From Akkermansia muciniphila (lineage in GTDB: Bacteria; Verrucomicrobiota; Verrucomicrobiia; Verrucomicrobiales; Akkermansiaceae): DNA of 38,053 nt. Made by a program: the position numbers and the translations under genes. Positions within the stretch are counted from its first letter, which is position 1, and every line of letters starts with the position of its first letter. The notes under the pieces were generated by a model, which saw only the letters and a list, made by a program, of their open reading frames with translations, was not told the DNA's origin and searched no databases. Of this stretch, positions 1-7,748 are shown in pieces. The stretch lies in contig CAMCUY010000012.1 in the NCBI GenBank assembly GCA_945879075.1, forward strand, positions 1 to 38,053. The letters run 5' to 3'.

Positions 1-143
1 GCAGCCGCCAAGCCCGCCGCGATCCGGAACACTTCGAGCGCAAGGTCATGCCTCCCGCGCAAATGGGCGATCTGGTCCGTCGCATCCGTGCGGGCCACCG
101 TCCGGTCATCGAGGAAGACGCAACCGCGGAGGTGCTGCCGTGA
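1..143 (+). CDS. C-terminal end of an unknown protein (partial)
   Basis: The reading frame is open from the window edge to a TGA at 141-143 and gives about 46 residues, rich in Arg and Glu. The stop overlaps the GTG start of the next gene (GTGA), and the Shine-Dalgarno sequence of that gene (GGAGG) lies inside this one. This is the usual sign of a translationally coupled operon. Too little is visible to name the protein. I recognise no domain in the visible tail. Confidence 0.6.
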   Translation, partial: SRQARRDPEHFERKVMPPAQMGDLVRRIRAGHRPVIEEDATAEVLP

Positions 144-1045
144 GGTTTCTGTCGGTCATCGCCACGGCTGTATTGATTGCCAACGTGTATGCCCTCGTCG
201 AGCCGCTTCAGGTCGAGCAACCCAAGCCGGAGGAAATCGCCGGAGACCTCAAGCCGTCGTCCGACATCGCCGAGAAATTCCTGCCCGCCTATTTTGCCGA
301 GCGCCCCAAATCTTTCCTGATCGATCCCCAGGGTCTGCTCTCTCCGGCCGACTACCGGGACCGCCTGAGCTTCCTCAATTACCACGCCACCGACTCGTCC
401 ATCGACCTGTTCGTTTACGTGATGGGCGGCGAGCAGGACATCCCCAGCGAGGTCCGCGAGGAGGAAATGATCGAGCGCTTTTTCTCGGAGGGCCGCCCCG
501 CCGTGGTTGTTTACTACTATCTCGGCGCGCCGCAGCGCTCGGTGGTTTATCTCAGCCCGTCCATCACCGATTCGGTCTCCGCGGCCGAGCAACACCGGGC
601 GCTTGAAAGCTCGGTGATGCAGGCGATAGAAAAAACCAGGCCCGCCGAGCAAATCGAGAAATTCCTCGTCCAGATGTCCATCCGCATCTACTGGATGGAG
701 CGGATGTTAGCCGGTGAGCCGGCCGCTGCCGACGCTCCGACGCAAGTGGTCTCCGTCGCCATGAAGCAGGCCGCCACGAAATCCGCGAAGCTGCTCAAGC
801 TCCAGGAAACCGCCTCCAAGTTCGCCGCTCCCGGCGGCATGGTTCTCGGCGCCATCGTGCTCGTCTTGGGATTCAACCGCTGGTTGCGGCTCAGCGCGCG
901 CTACCGGTTCCCGGATTTCGAGGTCGAACCCCGCCTCGGCGGAGCGCACGCCGCCGGAGTCGGCGCGGTGATTTCCTTCGCGAGCGCCGCCGTGCCGCCC
1001 GCCTCGCAGCGCGACCAAGTGCCAGATTATTTGCGGCGGGCGTAA
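140..1045 (+). CDS. Membrane-anchored TPM-like domain protein
   Basis: A 301-residue protein. Residues 3-18 form a hydrophobic N-terminal signal or anchor segment. Residues about 57-185 resemble the TPM (YgcG/Psb32-like) fold, with the typical opening 'DPQGLLSPADYRDRL', a strand 'IDLFVYVMGG' and a hydrophobic strand around 'AVVVYYYL'. A second membrane span lies at about 231-248, followed by a basic, probably cytoplasmic, tail. TPM proteins are extracytoplasmic and are often linked to membrane protein turnover; no enzymatic role can be read here. The GTG start is supported by GGAGG eight bases upstream and by the overlap with the preceding stop, so it belongs to the same operon as the partial gene before it. 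Family assignment is moderate, function unknown. Confidence 0.6.
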   Translation: MRFLSVIATAVLIANVYALVEPLQVEQPKPEEIAGDLKPSSDIAEKFLPAYFAERPKSFLIDPQGLLSPADYRDRLSFLNYHATDSSIDLFVYVMGGEQDIPSEVREEEMIERFFSEGRPAVVVYYYLGAPQRSVVYLSPSITDSVSAAEQHRALESSVMQAIEKTRPAEQIEKFLVQMSIRIYWMERMLAGEPAAADAPTQVVSVAMKQAATKSAKLLKLQETASKFAAPGGMVLGAIVLVLGFNRWLRLSARYRFPDFEVEPRLGGAHAAGVGAVISFASAAVPPASQRDQVPDYLRRA

Positions 1046-1218
1046 GGAATTGAGAGATTTCTGTCCCAACCCTCATTCCATGCGCGACCCACTCCGGGTT
1101 TGGCGTTCACCCTATGGAACTGGCGGGAAAGCGTGGAATGCCGGAAGCTCTGGGAAACTTCCGGTTGAGGCCGCCGGAAGCCGCTTGCATGGCGGCGATT
1201 GCGGGGGAAAGCTCGGGC

Positions 1219-1818
1219 ATGACCGATTGGGAAAGTCGCTATCAGGCGGGGGACATGCCGTGGGAAAAGGGGCTCGCTTCGCCGCCTTTGCTGGAGCTGC
1301 TGGAGAAATTTCAAGATTGGGGAGACGGGCCGGTGTTGGTGCCGGGCTGCGGATTCGGGCATGACGTGCGGGCGCTTGCGGGCCTCGGGATCTCGGTGCT
1401 GGGGCTGGATTTGGCGCCGACGGCGGTGGCGCGGGCGCGGGAATTTCCGGGAACCGGGAGGGAGAGTTACGAGGTGGGAAATTTTCTGGACCCGGAATGG
1501 CGGACGGGGCGCGAGTTTGCGGCGCTGTGGGAGCACACGTGTTTTTGCGCGATCGATCCGGGCGACCGGACGCGTTACGCGGAGGCGGCGGCGGGTTGTC
1601 TGCGGGAAGGCGGTTTGCTGGCGGGGGTGTTTTTCCTGACGCCGTTCGATCCGGGCGAGGAATCGGCGGGGCCGCCCTTCGGGGTGACGGTGGAGGAGTT
1701 GGACGCGTGGTTTTCCCCGTGGTTCGAGCGGGTGAATGGCTGGGTGCCGCAAGCCGCATTTCCGGGACGGGCGGGCCGGGAATGGATCGGATTATTTCGC
1801 AGGATCGCGCAGCCATGA
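1219..1818 (+). CDS. TPMT-family SAM-dependent methyltransferase
   Basis: A 199-residue protein of the thiopurine S-methyltransferase-like class. It opens with 'WESRYQAGDMPWEKG', the typical TPMT-family start, followed by 'ASPPLLELL', then the SAM-binding loop 'VLVPGCGFGHDVRALA' and 'VLGLDLAPTAVARA' with the acidic residue after strand 2. A later 'LWEHTCFCAIDP' matches the family's post-II motif. Members methylate small thiols, halides or metalloids such as tellurite; the substrate cannot be told from sequence. I chose the ATG at 1219 because a GGGGGAAAG purine run precedes it and homologous proteins begin here. The frame stays open further upstream to ATGs at 1189 and 1114, so a longer product is possible. 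Confidence 0.8.
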   Translation: MTDWESRYQAGDMPWEKGLASPPLLELLEKFQDWGDGPVLVPGCGFGHDVRALAGLGISVLGLDLAPTAVARAREFPGTGRESYEVGNFLDPEWRTGREFAALWEHTCFCAIDPGDRTRYAEAAAGCLREGGLLAGVFFLTPFDPGEESAGPPFGVTVEELDAWFSPWFERVNGWVPQAAFPGRAGREWIGLFRRIAQP

Positions 1819-1865
1819 GTTGCGGGAAAGACAGGATGCCGGTAGCTTGCCTCTCAACCAACGTG

Positions 1866-2846
1866 ATGAAGTTCTCAAGGATTTTCCCGATGCTGGCGCT
1901 GCTGCCGTGGTGCGCGTTTTCCCAAGAGGGCCGGATTCATGTGAACGACCTGAAGGCGCCGGAAAACCGCAAGGACCTCGAAACCATCCAAACGGCGGTG
2001 GGCGACGCGCTGCCCAAGGCGCGGGCGGCGACGGTGTGTATCGAGATTTCGGAAGGCTCGGGGACCGGAGTGATCGTCTCCGCGGACGGCCTGCTCCTAA
2101 CGGCGGCGCACGTGGCGACGGGGGTGAAGAAAAAGGTGACGGTGATCCTGGAGGACGGCACCCGGCTGAAGGCGGAAACGCTGGGCCTGTTGGCGGATAA
2201 GGACGCGGCGATGATCCGGATCACGGAGCCGGGGATCTATCCGTTTGTGGAGATTGACCGCGCGGAAACGACCAAGCTCGGAGACTGGGTGTTCTCGCTC
2301 GGGCACTCGGGCGGCTTCGACAAGGAGCGCGGATCGGTGGTGAGGCTGGGCCGCTTGGTAAGGATCGGCAACGCGACGTTTCAATCCGACTGCATGCTGA
2401 TCGGCGGCGATTCGGGCGGGCCGTTATTTGATCTGACAGGGAAGCTGGTGGGAATCCACTCGCGGGTGGGCCAGCAGATGCAGTTGAACATGCACGTGCC
2501 GATGACGGAATTCATCGCGAACTGGGAGGGAATGCTGAAGGCGGAGTTCATCGGCGAGGGGCCGTATGCGGAGAAGCCGGTGAAGGGAAATGGTTTCCTC
2601 GGCCTGGCGACGGAGGCCCGGACGGAAGGCGGCCTGCGGGTGACGAAGGTGGGCGACAAGAGTCCGGCGCAGGAAGCGGGGATCAAGGAAGGTGATGTCT
2701 TGTTGAAAATGAACGGCGTGGCCTTGGAGAAACGCGGGCAGATGCAGGAGCTGCTCAAGGAAATGTCGGCCGGGGAGGAACTCAGTCTCGAAACGGAACG
2801 CGGCGGCAAAGCTAAAACATTTACCCTCAATCTCGGTGAACGCTAA
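1866..2846 (+). CDS. HtrA/DegP-like trypsin-fold protease with one PDZ domain
   Basis: A 326-residue exported serine protease of the S1C (HtrA/DegQ) type. Residues 1-19 are a signal peptide. The catalytic triad is visible: His82 in 'LTAAHVA', Asp113 in 'DKDAAMIRI' and Ser183 in 'GGDSGGPLFDL'. One PDZ domain occupies about residues 240-326 ('GFLGLATEA', 'AGIKEGDVLLKMNG'). Such enzymes degrade or refold damaged envelope proteins, with PDZ domains binding exposed C-termini. It is somewhat short for DegP (one PDZ only), nearer to DegS-like size, but has a signal peptide rather than a lasting anchor. Its last codons overlap the GTG start of the following pseudoprotease, so the two are very likely made together. 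Start chosen at the ATG that begins the signal peptide. Confidence 0.88.
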   Translation: MKFSRIFPMLALLPWCAFSQEGRIHVNDLKAPENRKDLETIQTAVGDALPKARAATVCIEISEGSGTGVIVSADGLLLTAAHVATGVKKKVTVILEDGTRLKAETLGLLADKDAAMIRITEPGIYPFVEIDRAETTKLGDWVFSLGHSGGFDKERGSVVRLGRLVRIGNATFQSDCMLIGGDSGGPLFDLTGKLVGIHSRVGQQMQLNMHVPMTEFIANWEGMLKAEFIGEGPYAEKPVKGNGFLGLATEARTEGGLRVTKVGDKSPAQEAGIKEGDVLLKMNGVALEKRGQMQELLKEMSAGEELSLETERGGKAKTFTLNLGER

Positions 2847-3837
2847 CTGGATTCTCTCAATCGCTAGCGCCGGCCTGACGCTCGCCGCAGCCGGCCAGCA
2901 AAGCCTGGATTCCGCCTATCGGACCACGGGCACGGCGGTGGTGGCGGCGTTCGAAGCGCAGCGCCAGATCCTGCAAACATCAAGCGCGGTGATGCTGGAT
3001 GGGCGGAAGGAGATCGGCTACGGCGTGGTGATTTCCGCGGACGGGCACATTCTGAGCAAGGCGAGCGAGGTGATCGACGCGAAGTCGCTCGCGGTGACGG
3101 TGGACCAGACGCAATACCGCGAGGTGAAGGTGCTGGCGGTGGACCCGTCCTGGGACGTCGCGCTTTTGAAAATCGAAGCGGGCGGGTTGGTGCCAGTGGT
3201 TTACGCGCCGACGAGTGAGGTGCCGCAGGGGGCCTGGGTGGTGGCGAACGGCGCGACGACCCGCACGGCGAGGCGCTTGCTCGCGGGGATCGTGAGCGCG
3301 AAAACCCGCGAGATTCCGGCGAGCGGCGGGGCCGCGCTCGGGGTGGTGCTGAACGGGAAGTCGAAACTTCTTGAAGTGGACGCGGTGAATGAAAAAAGCG
3401 GCGCGAAGGAGGCTGGCTTGCAGAAGGGCGACGTGATTTTAGCGATCGAGGGCAAGAAACTGAAAAAGATCGAGGACATCGCGGAAATCCTTAAGGACCG
3501 CAAGGCCGGCAGCACGGTGAAGATGACCTACCGCCGCAAGGGCGAGGAAATCACGGTGGATGTTAGGCTGGCCGCCCGCGGCGAGATGTTTACCGACCAG
3601 ATGAACCGCAACGATCAGATGAGCGGCGAGTACTCGCCGCGGCGCAGCGGATTTCCACGGGTGATGCAGCACGACATCCTCGGCAGCAAATCGGTGGTGG
3701 GCGGGCCTTTGCTCGATCTCGACGGGCGCTGCATCGGGATGAATATCGCGCGGGCGAACCGCGCGGAGAGCTTCGCGATCCCGGTGGAAGATCTCAAGGA
3801 ACTGGCCGGGCGCTTGATGAAGCAGGCGGGAAATTAG
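2836..3837 (+). CDS. Catalytically dead HtrA-like protein with inserted PDZ domain
   Basis: A 333-residue exported protein with the trypsin-fold framework of HtrA proteases but without the triad. The His position reads Glu78 ('ILSKASEV' where HtrA has 'LLTAAHV'), Asp107 is kept ('SWDVALLKI'), and the Ser position is Val288 ('SVVGGPLLDLDG' where HtrA has 'GDSGGPL'). A PDZ domain at about 165-245 ('AGLQKGDVILAIEGKKL') sits before the final trypsin strands (285-318), so PDZ interrupts the protease fold instead of following it. The gene starts with GTG inside the active htrA gene (11-base overlap), pointing to coupled translation and perhaps to a complex in which this copy binds or regulates. It ends directly against the convergent photolyase gene: the two stop codons abut with no spacer. 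Confidence 0.8.
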   Translation: MNANWILSIASAGLTLAAAGQQSLDSAYRTTGTAVVAAFEAQRQILQTSSAVMLDGRKEIGYGVVISADGHILSKASEVIDAKSLAVTVDQTQYREVKVLAVDPSWDVALLKIEAGGLVPVVYAPTSEVPQGAWVVANGATTRTARRLLAGIVSAKTREIPASGGAALGVVLNGKSKLLEVDAVNEKSGAKEAGLQKGDVILAIEGKKLKKIEDIAEILKDRKAGSTVKMTYRRKGEEITVDVRLAARGEMFTDQMNRNDQMSGEYSPRRSGFPRVMQHDILGSKSVVGGPLLDLDGRCIGMNIARANRAESFAIPVEDLKELAGRLMKQAGN

Positions 3838-5283
3838 TCAGCGACCGGCGGCGCGGTGGGATTTGAAAATCGCCAGCGTCCGCTCGCGCTCGGTTTTGTG
3901 ATCCAGGCAGGGCAGGGGATAATCCGGGGCGATGGGGCGTCCGTCCTTGGGCGCTTCGTGCAGGCGCGACGGATGGATTTTGGCGAGCTCGGGCAGCCAT
4001 TTTCTGATATAATGACCGTCTGGGTCGTAGCGGGCGCTCTGGGACCACGGGTTTTGAATCCGGAAATACGGCGCGGCATCCGCTCCGGTGCCCGCCGACC
4101 ACTGCCAGCCGCCGTTGTTCGAGGCGATTTCTCCATCGACGAGATTTTGCATGAACCACGATTCGCCCTGCTTCCAGTCGATGTGGAGGTCCTTGGTGAG
4201 GAACATCGCGGTGATCATGCGCAGCCGGTTGTGCATGAATCCGGTGGCTTTGAGCTCGCGCATCCCGGCATCGACGATCGGGAAACCGGTTTTCCCCTCC
4301 TTCCATGCCTCGAACCGTTCGTCCGGTTCGTCCCATGGCAGCCCGCGCCAGTCGGCGTTGAATTCCTCGTCGAGCACGTTGGGGTAATGGTGGAGGATCG
4401 CGAAATAGAACTCCCGCCACGCCAGTTCCTTGATGAAAACGTCGATTCCAGCCTTATCCGCGACATCGGCGGCGGCGCGGGCCTTGATCACTTCCGCATA
4501 GACGGTGCGGATGGAAACCAAGCCGAACCGCAAGTCCTGGGAAATTCGCGAGGTGCCGCTTTCCGCCGGGAAATCGCGTTGCGCGGCGTAGTTCTGGATT
4601 TTTCCGGCGATCGCGAGTTTCAGCCGCTCGCGGGCGGACCGTTCGCCGGGAGTGACGATTTGGGTCGCGGGGATTTCCAGCCCCCAGGCCGCGACGGTGG
4701 GAAGCGGGAGGGATTTGATACCCGCCGGAGTCCGCAGCGCCGGTGGTTTCGCGAGCGGTGACGGTTTCGGCAGCCCGAGCCAATTCCGGCTGTAAGGCGT
4801 GTAAACCCGATAAGGCAGGGCGCTTTGGGTCAAAACCTCGTCCGGCCCGTGAAGGGTGGAATCGGCATGGGCGTGGCATTCCACCCCGAGTTCCGCGCAA
4901 AGTGCCTGCACGGCGTTTTCCACGGATTTCCCGAAAGGATCGGGGTCGGCGTTGAAATGAACCGCCACGGCCCGACTCTCCTTGATGAGCTTCCGGAGTT
5001 CGTCAACCGCCTTGCCCTGACGGATGATCAGGCGGCCCTCGAGGGTTTCGAGGTTTTTGGCCAGCGACTCCAAAGAGCCGCAAAGGAAATGTTGGCGATT
5101 CGGTCCCGTCCAGGAATGGACGCCGCGCCAGCCGCTCAGGATATAAGCAGGAACAACGGGAAGTCCGGGTTTCGCCGCGCGGCACAAGGCCGTGTTATCC
5201 GCAATTCGCAGATCGCGGCGAAACCAATGGATGATGGAAGCTTTCAGGTCCGGCATGGGCGCAGGTTGTCGCGCATCAAACAC
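3838..5283 (-). CDS. phrB: Deoxyribodipyrimidine photolyase (class I CPD-type)
   Basis: Light-driven repair of UV-induced pyrimidine dimers with FAD and an antenna cofactor. The 481-residue length is normal. The N-terminal alpha/beta antenna domain opens with 'IIHWFRRDLRIADNTAL'. The C-terminal FAD-binding part carries 'KELAWREFYFAIL', 'FEAWKEGKTGFPIVDAGMR', 'WFMQNLVDGEIASNNGGWQW' and 'RIQNPWSQSARYDPDGHYI', the hallmark blocks of class I photolyases, including the Asn and Trp residues near the flavin. I used the GTG at 5283 because AGGA lies eight bases before it; an ATG at 5256 without a good ribosome site is the alternative and would give the more typical N-terminus. A cryptochrome role cannot be excluded, but the class I repair enzyme is likelier. 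Confidence 0.93.
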   Translation of the reverse strand: MFDARQPAPMPDLKASIIHWFRRDLRIADNTALCRAAKPGLPVVPAYILSGWRGVHSWTGPNRQHFLCGSLESLAKNLETLEGRLIIRQGKAVDELRKLIKESRAVAVHFNADPDPFGKSVENAVQALCAELGVECHAHADSTLHGPDEVLTQSALPYRVYTPYSRNWLGLPKPSPLAKPPALRTPAGIKSLPLPTVAAWGLEIPATQIVTPGERSARERLKLAIAGKIQNYAAQRDFPAESGTSRISQDLRFGLVSIRTVYAEVIKARAAADVADKAGIDVFIKELAWREFYFAILHHYPNVLDEEFNADWRGLPWDEPDERFEAWKEGKTGFPIVDAGMRELKATGFMHNRLRMITAMFLTKDLHIDWKQGESWFMQNLVDGEIASNNGGWQWSAGTGADAAPYFRIQNPWSQSARYDPDGHYIRKWLPELAKIHPSRLHEAPKDGRPIAPDYPLPCLDHKTERERTLAIFKSHRAAGR

Positions 5284-5324
5284 GGTGCAAATCCTGAAAT
5301 TTCAAAAATCCCGGAGTTTTCGCT

Positions 5325-5588
5325 TCAGACCGCCTCCGCAAGGAGCTTTTCAGCCTTCTTGATGGTGGTCGGAGTCAGTTTGTTGTCAACGCGCTTGGCG
5401 CCTTCGATGATCACCTTCAGCTCGGCTAGGGTCTTCTCGGCCGCCGCCAAGGACTTTTTGCCACCACCGAACTTCTTGTCAGGGAAGTAGCGGGTAAAGG
5501 TTGTGCCGGCACGGCTGATGCACAAGCGCCAGCCTTCAAATGCAGCGCTTTCGTAGGTGAATCGAGTCAGGTTCTTTTTAGATTTCAT
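5325..5588 (-). CDS. Small AP2-like putative DNA-binding protein
   Basis: An 87-residue basic protein. Residues about 15-58 follow the pattern of bacterial AP2/ERF-like domains: 'GWRLCISRAGTTFTRYF', then 'DKKFGGGKKSLAAAEKTL', i.e. three short strands followed by a helix. Such domains bind DNA and occur in phage and integrase-related proteins as well as in free-standing small proteins. The remaining C-terminus is a Lys/Ala-rich helix. The gene ends 41 bases before the photolyase start on the same strand and may be its upstream operon partner. Its start region and the 100 bases before it are much richer in A and T than the surroundings, so it may be acquired DNA. The start is the ATG before 'KSKKNL'; a longer frame to 5615 is unlikely. 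Confidence 0.6.
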   Translation of the reverse strand: MKSKKNLTRFTYESAAFEGWRLCISRAGTTFTRYFPDKKFGGGKKSLAAAEKTLAELKVIIEGAKRVDNKLTPTTIKKAEKLLAEAV

Positions 5589-5634
5589 ATTTTTATATGG
5601 TGGATTGCCCCACAACTCTATTTCACTCTGATAG

Positions 5635-5648
5635 AAAATCTAGATTTT
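5635..5648. other. 14-base palindrome in an AT-rich divergent intergenic region
   Basis: AAAATCTAGATTTT is a perfect palindrome between the leftward AP2-like gene and rightward rpoA. It is flanked by TCACT (5623-5627 region) and AGTGA (about 5660-5664), which could extend it into a larger imperfect stem. It could be an operator for the small AP2-like gene or a weak terminator-like hairpin; nothing in the sequence decides between them. Confidence 0.35.
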
Positions 5649-5715
5649 TTTTCATAAAAGTGAGAAAACACTGCCGAAATGCTACGTCGCGACCGAAAAA
5701 GGGACAAAAAAGGCT

Positions 5716-5744
5716 TTGCAAGCTGCCCCGCTCCATCATTTAGT
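5716..5744 (+). promoter_or_regulatory. Candidate sigma-70 promoter for rpoA-rplQ
   Basis: TTGCAA (5716-5721) and TTTAGT (5739-5744) are separated by 17 bases and each matches four of six consensus positions. It would give a leader of about 95 bases before rpoA. A small hairpin lies in that leader: AGTCCC (5788-5793) can pair with GGGGCT (5800-5805) around a T-rich loop. The prediction is by eye only. Confidence 0.3.
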
Positions 5745-5845
5745 CACGCCCCCGCGGGCAATCGCACCACGCCGTCGGTCCTCTGAGAGTCCCTTTTTGG
5801 GGGCTTTCCGCTCGCATGAGGGTAACCCGGCAACCAAGAAATAAC

Positions 5846-6928
5846 ATGTCAGCAGTCAAACTCGCTCGTTTCGAGCTCCCTAACCGCCTCGTTCGCAACG
5901 AGGACACCGCCACCGATACCTACGCCCAATTCGTCGCCGAGCCATTCGAGCGCGGATACGGCCACACCATCGGCAACTCCCTCCGTCGCGTGCTCCTTTC
6001 CTCTCTGGAGGGTGCATCCATCACTTCCGTCCGCATCTCGGGCGTGCAGCACGAATTCTCCAGCCTTCCCGGCGTGGTGGAAGATGTCACCGACATCGTG
6101 CTCAACCTGAAGAAGGTGAAATTCAGCCACAACGAAAAGGACCCGCGCATCCTCACTATCAAGGTGGAGAAAGAAGGCGTGGTCACCGCCGGCGACATCA
6201 TGCCGGACCACATCTACGACATCGTCAACAAGGACCAGGTCATCTGCACCCTCGACAAGAAGGTGAAGTTCGACTGCGAATTCGAAGTCCGCGTCGGCCG
6301 TGGTTTCTCCACCGGTGACGAAAACAAGCGCAAGGACCAACCGATCGGCGTCATCGCCATCGACTCGATCTTCTCGCCGGTCACCCGCGTGAAGTACTCC
6401 GTGGAATCCACCCGCGTCGGTCAGATGACCGAGTTCGACAAACTGATCCTCGATGTCTGGACTGACGGTCGCATCACTCCACAGGAAGCGCTGCTGCAGG
6501 CATCCGCCATCCTTCGTCACCACCTCGACGTGTTCGTCAACTACGACGAAAACGCCGTGGACTTCGAAGAAGCGCCGGCCGAATCCAGCGAGGAGAACGC
6601 CACTCTCAAGAAACTTCTCAACATGTCGGTCAACGAAATCGAACTCTCGGTGCGTGCGGCCAACTGCCTCAACAACGCGAACATCACCTCGGTGGGACAA
6701 CTCGCGATGAAGTCCGAAGCGGAGATGCTCAAATATCGCAACTTCGGCAAAAAGTCCCTCAACGAAATCAAGGACAAACTCGTCGAACTCGGCCTCGGCC
6801 TCGGCATGTCCTTCGAATCCTCGCTGCTCTCCGGACCTGCCGCAGCCTCCCGTGGCCCACGCCTGGGTGCGGAAGACGAAGCGCCAGTCGGCCTTGCTGA
6901 TCTGATCGCTCAAAACCTCGACGACTAA
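5846..6928 (+). CDS. rpoA: DNA-directed RNA polymerase alpha subunit
   Basis: A 360-residue RNA polymerase alpha subunit. The N-terminal domain (about 1-240) drives dimer formation and beta/beta' assembly and shows 'AEPFERGYGHTIGNSLRRVLL' and 'VKFDCEFEVRVGRGF'. The C-terminal domain (about 260-335) contacts promoter UP elements and activators and shows 'ELSVRAANCLNNANI' and 'MLKYRNFGKKSLNEIKDKL'. The tail after residue 335 is longer and more acidic than in E. coli (329 residues). The start is the ATG preceded by AAGAA; the frame stays open 30 bases further upstream. It is followed by rplQ 28 bases downstream, the classic order, but the usual upstream rpsM-rpsK-rpsD are absent. Confidence 0.97.
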   Translation: MSAVKLARFELPNRLVRNEDTATDTYAQFVAEPFERGYGHTIGNSLRRVLLSSLEGASITSVRISGVQHEFSSLPGVVEDVTDIVLNLKKVKFSHNEKDPRILTIKVEKEGVVTAGDIMPDHIYDIVNKDQVICTLDKKVKFDCEFEVRVGRGFSTGDENKRKDQPIGVIAIDSIFSPVTRVKYSVESTRVGQMTEFDKLILDVWTDGRITPQEALLQASAILRHHLDVFVNYDENAVDFEEAPAESSEENATLKKLLNMSVNEIELSVRAANCLNNANITSVGQLAMKSEAEMLKYRNFGKKSLNEIKDKLVELGLGLGMSFESSLLSGPAAASRGPRLGAEDEAPVGLADLIAQNLDD

Positions 6929-6956
6929 CCTTTAAATCTAGAAACGGAAGCAACCG

Positions 6957-7436
6957 ATGAGACATCGCAGCAAAACAGTTAAACTCAAACGCAACGCCTC
7001 GCACCGTAAGGCCCTGCTTGCCAACATGGCAATCAGCCTGATCGAGCATGGCCGTATCAAAACCACCCTCGGCAAAGCCAAAGCGCTCCGTCCGGTCGCG
7101 GAAAAGCTGGTCACCCTCGCCAAGCGCGACGACCTGCATTCCCGCCGTCTGGCCATCGCCTTTCTTCACCAGAAGGACACCGTGCAGAAGCTTTTCTCTG
7201 AAATTGCTCCTGCCGCCAAGGACCGTCAAGGTGGCTATTGCCGCATCACCAAGCTCGGCGCCCGCATGAGCGACTCCGCACCGATGGCGATCATCGAGTG
7301 GGTCGATCGCGCCGCCACCGATGAAGAAGCTCCTGTCGAAGAAGTCGCCGCCACCGAAGCCGTCGAAGCTCCTGCTCCCAAGAAAGCAGCGAAGAAGAAG
7401 GCGTCTGAAGCGGTCGTCGAAGTCGCCGGAGAGTAA
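6957..7436 (+). CDS. rplQ: 50S ribosomal protein L17
   Basis: Large-subunit ribosomal protein bL17. The core (1-118) has the standard '[20 protein letters not shown]' opening, '[20 protein letters not shown]' and the closing '[20 protein letters not shown]'. The protein is 159 residues, while most L17 proteins have 115-130: about 38 extra residues form an acidic then Lys/Ala-rich tail. GGAAG lies seven bases before the ATG. It is the last gene of the rpoA operon, ended by a strong terminator 25 bases after the stop. Confidence 0.97.
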   Translation: MRHRSKTVKLKRNASHRKALLANMAISLIEHGRIKTTLGKAKALRPVAEKLVTLAKRDDLHSRRLAIAFLHQKDTVQKLFSEIAPAAKDRQGGYCRITKLGARMSDSAPMAIIEWVDRAATDEEAPVEEVAATEAVEAPAPKKAAKKKASEAVVEVAGE

Positions 7437-7460
7437 TCTTCCCTGCAAAAATCATCACCA

Positions 7461-7493
7461 AGCCGCCTGTGCTCACCCGCAGGCGGCTTTTTT
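7461..7493 (+). terminator. Rho-independent terminator after rplQ
   Basis: A perfect nine-base stem AGCCGCCTG (7461-7469) / CAGGCGGCT (7480-7488) with a ten-base loop is followed by a run of six T (7488-7493). It is preceded by A-rich sequence, so it could also act weakly on the other strand. Confidence 0.92.
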
Positions 7494-7748
7494 GCGCGCT
7501 TTTTTCATCAAAAAGCCGCCTTTCGCGATACTTGCCAACAGGCAACCACGAACACCTTACGCCACTTCGTCCGCACTGCGATTCTCACTCAAACGATGGC
7601 TACCGAAAGAATCCGATTTCGGAACTTGTCACGGCAATGCCAGCGGTCGGTATCCATTGCCGTGTCCGACTCAATGAGGCAACGCGCTGCCGCGAGCGCC
7701 CGAGAATTCGTCTCGACGCAGGGATTTTGGAAGTCAACGATCCCCTTT

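Noticed and set aside
5849..6913. 354-residue minus-strand frame opposite rpoA
   Set aside because: An antisense shadow of rpoA; Val/Asp/His-rich composition and no recognisable motif.
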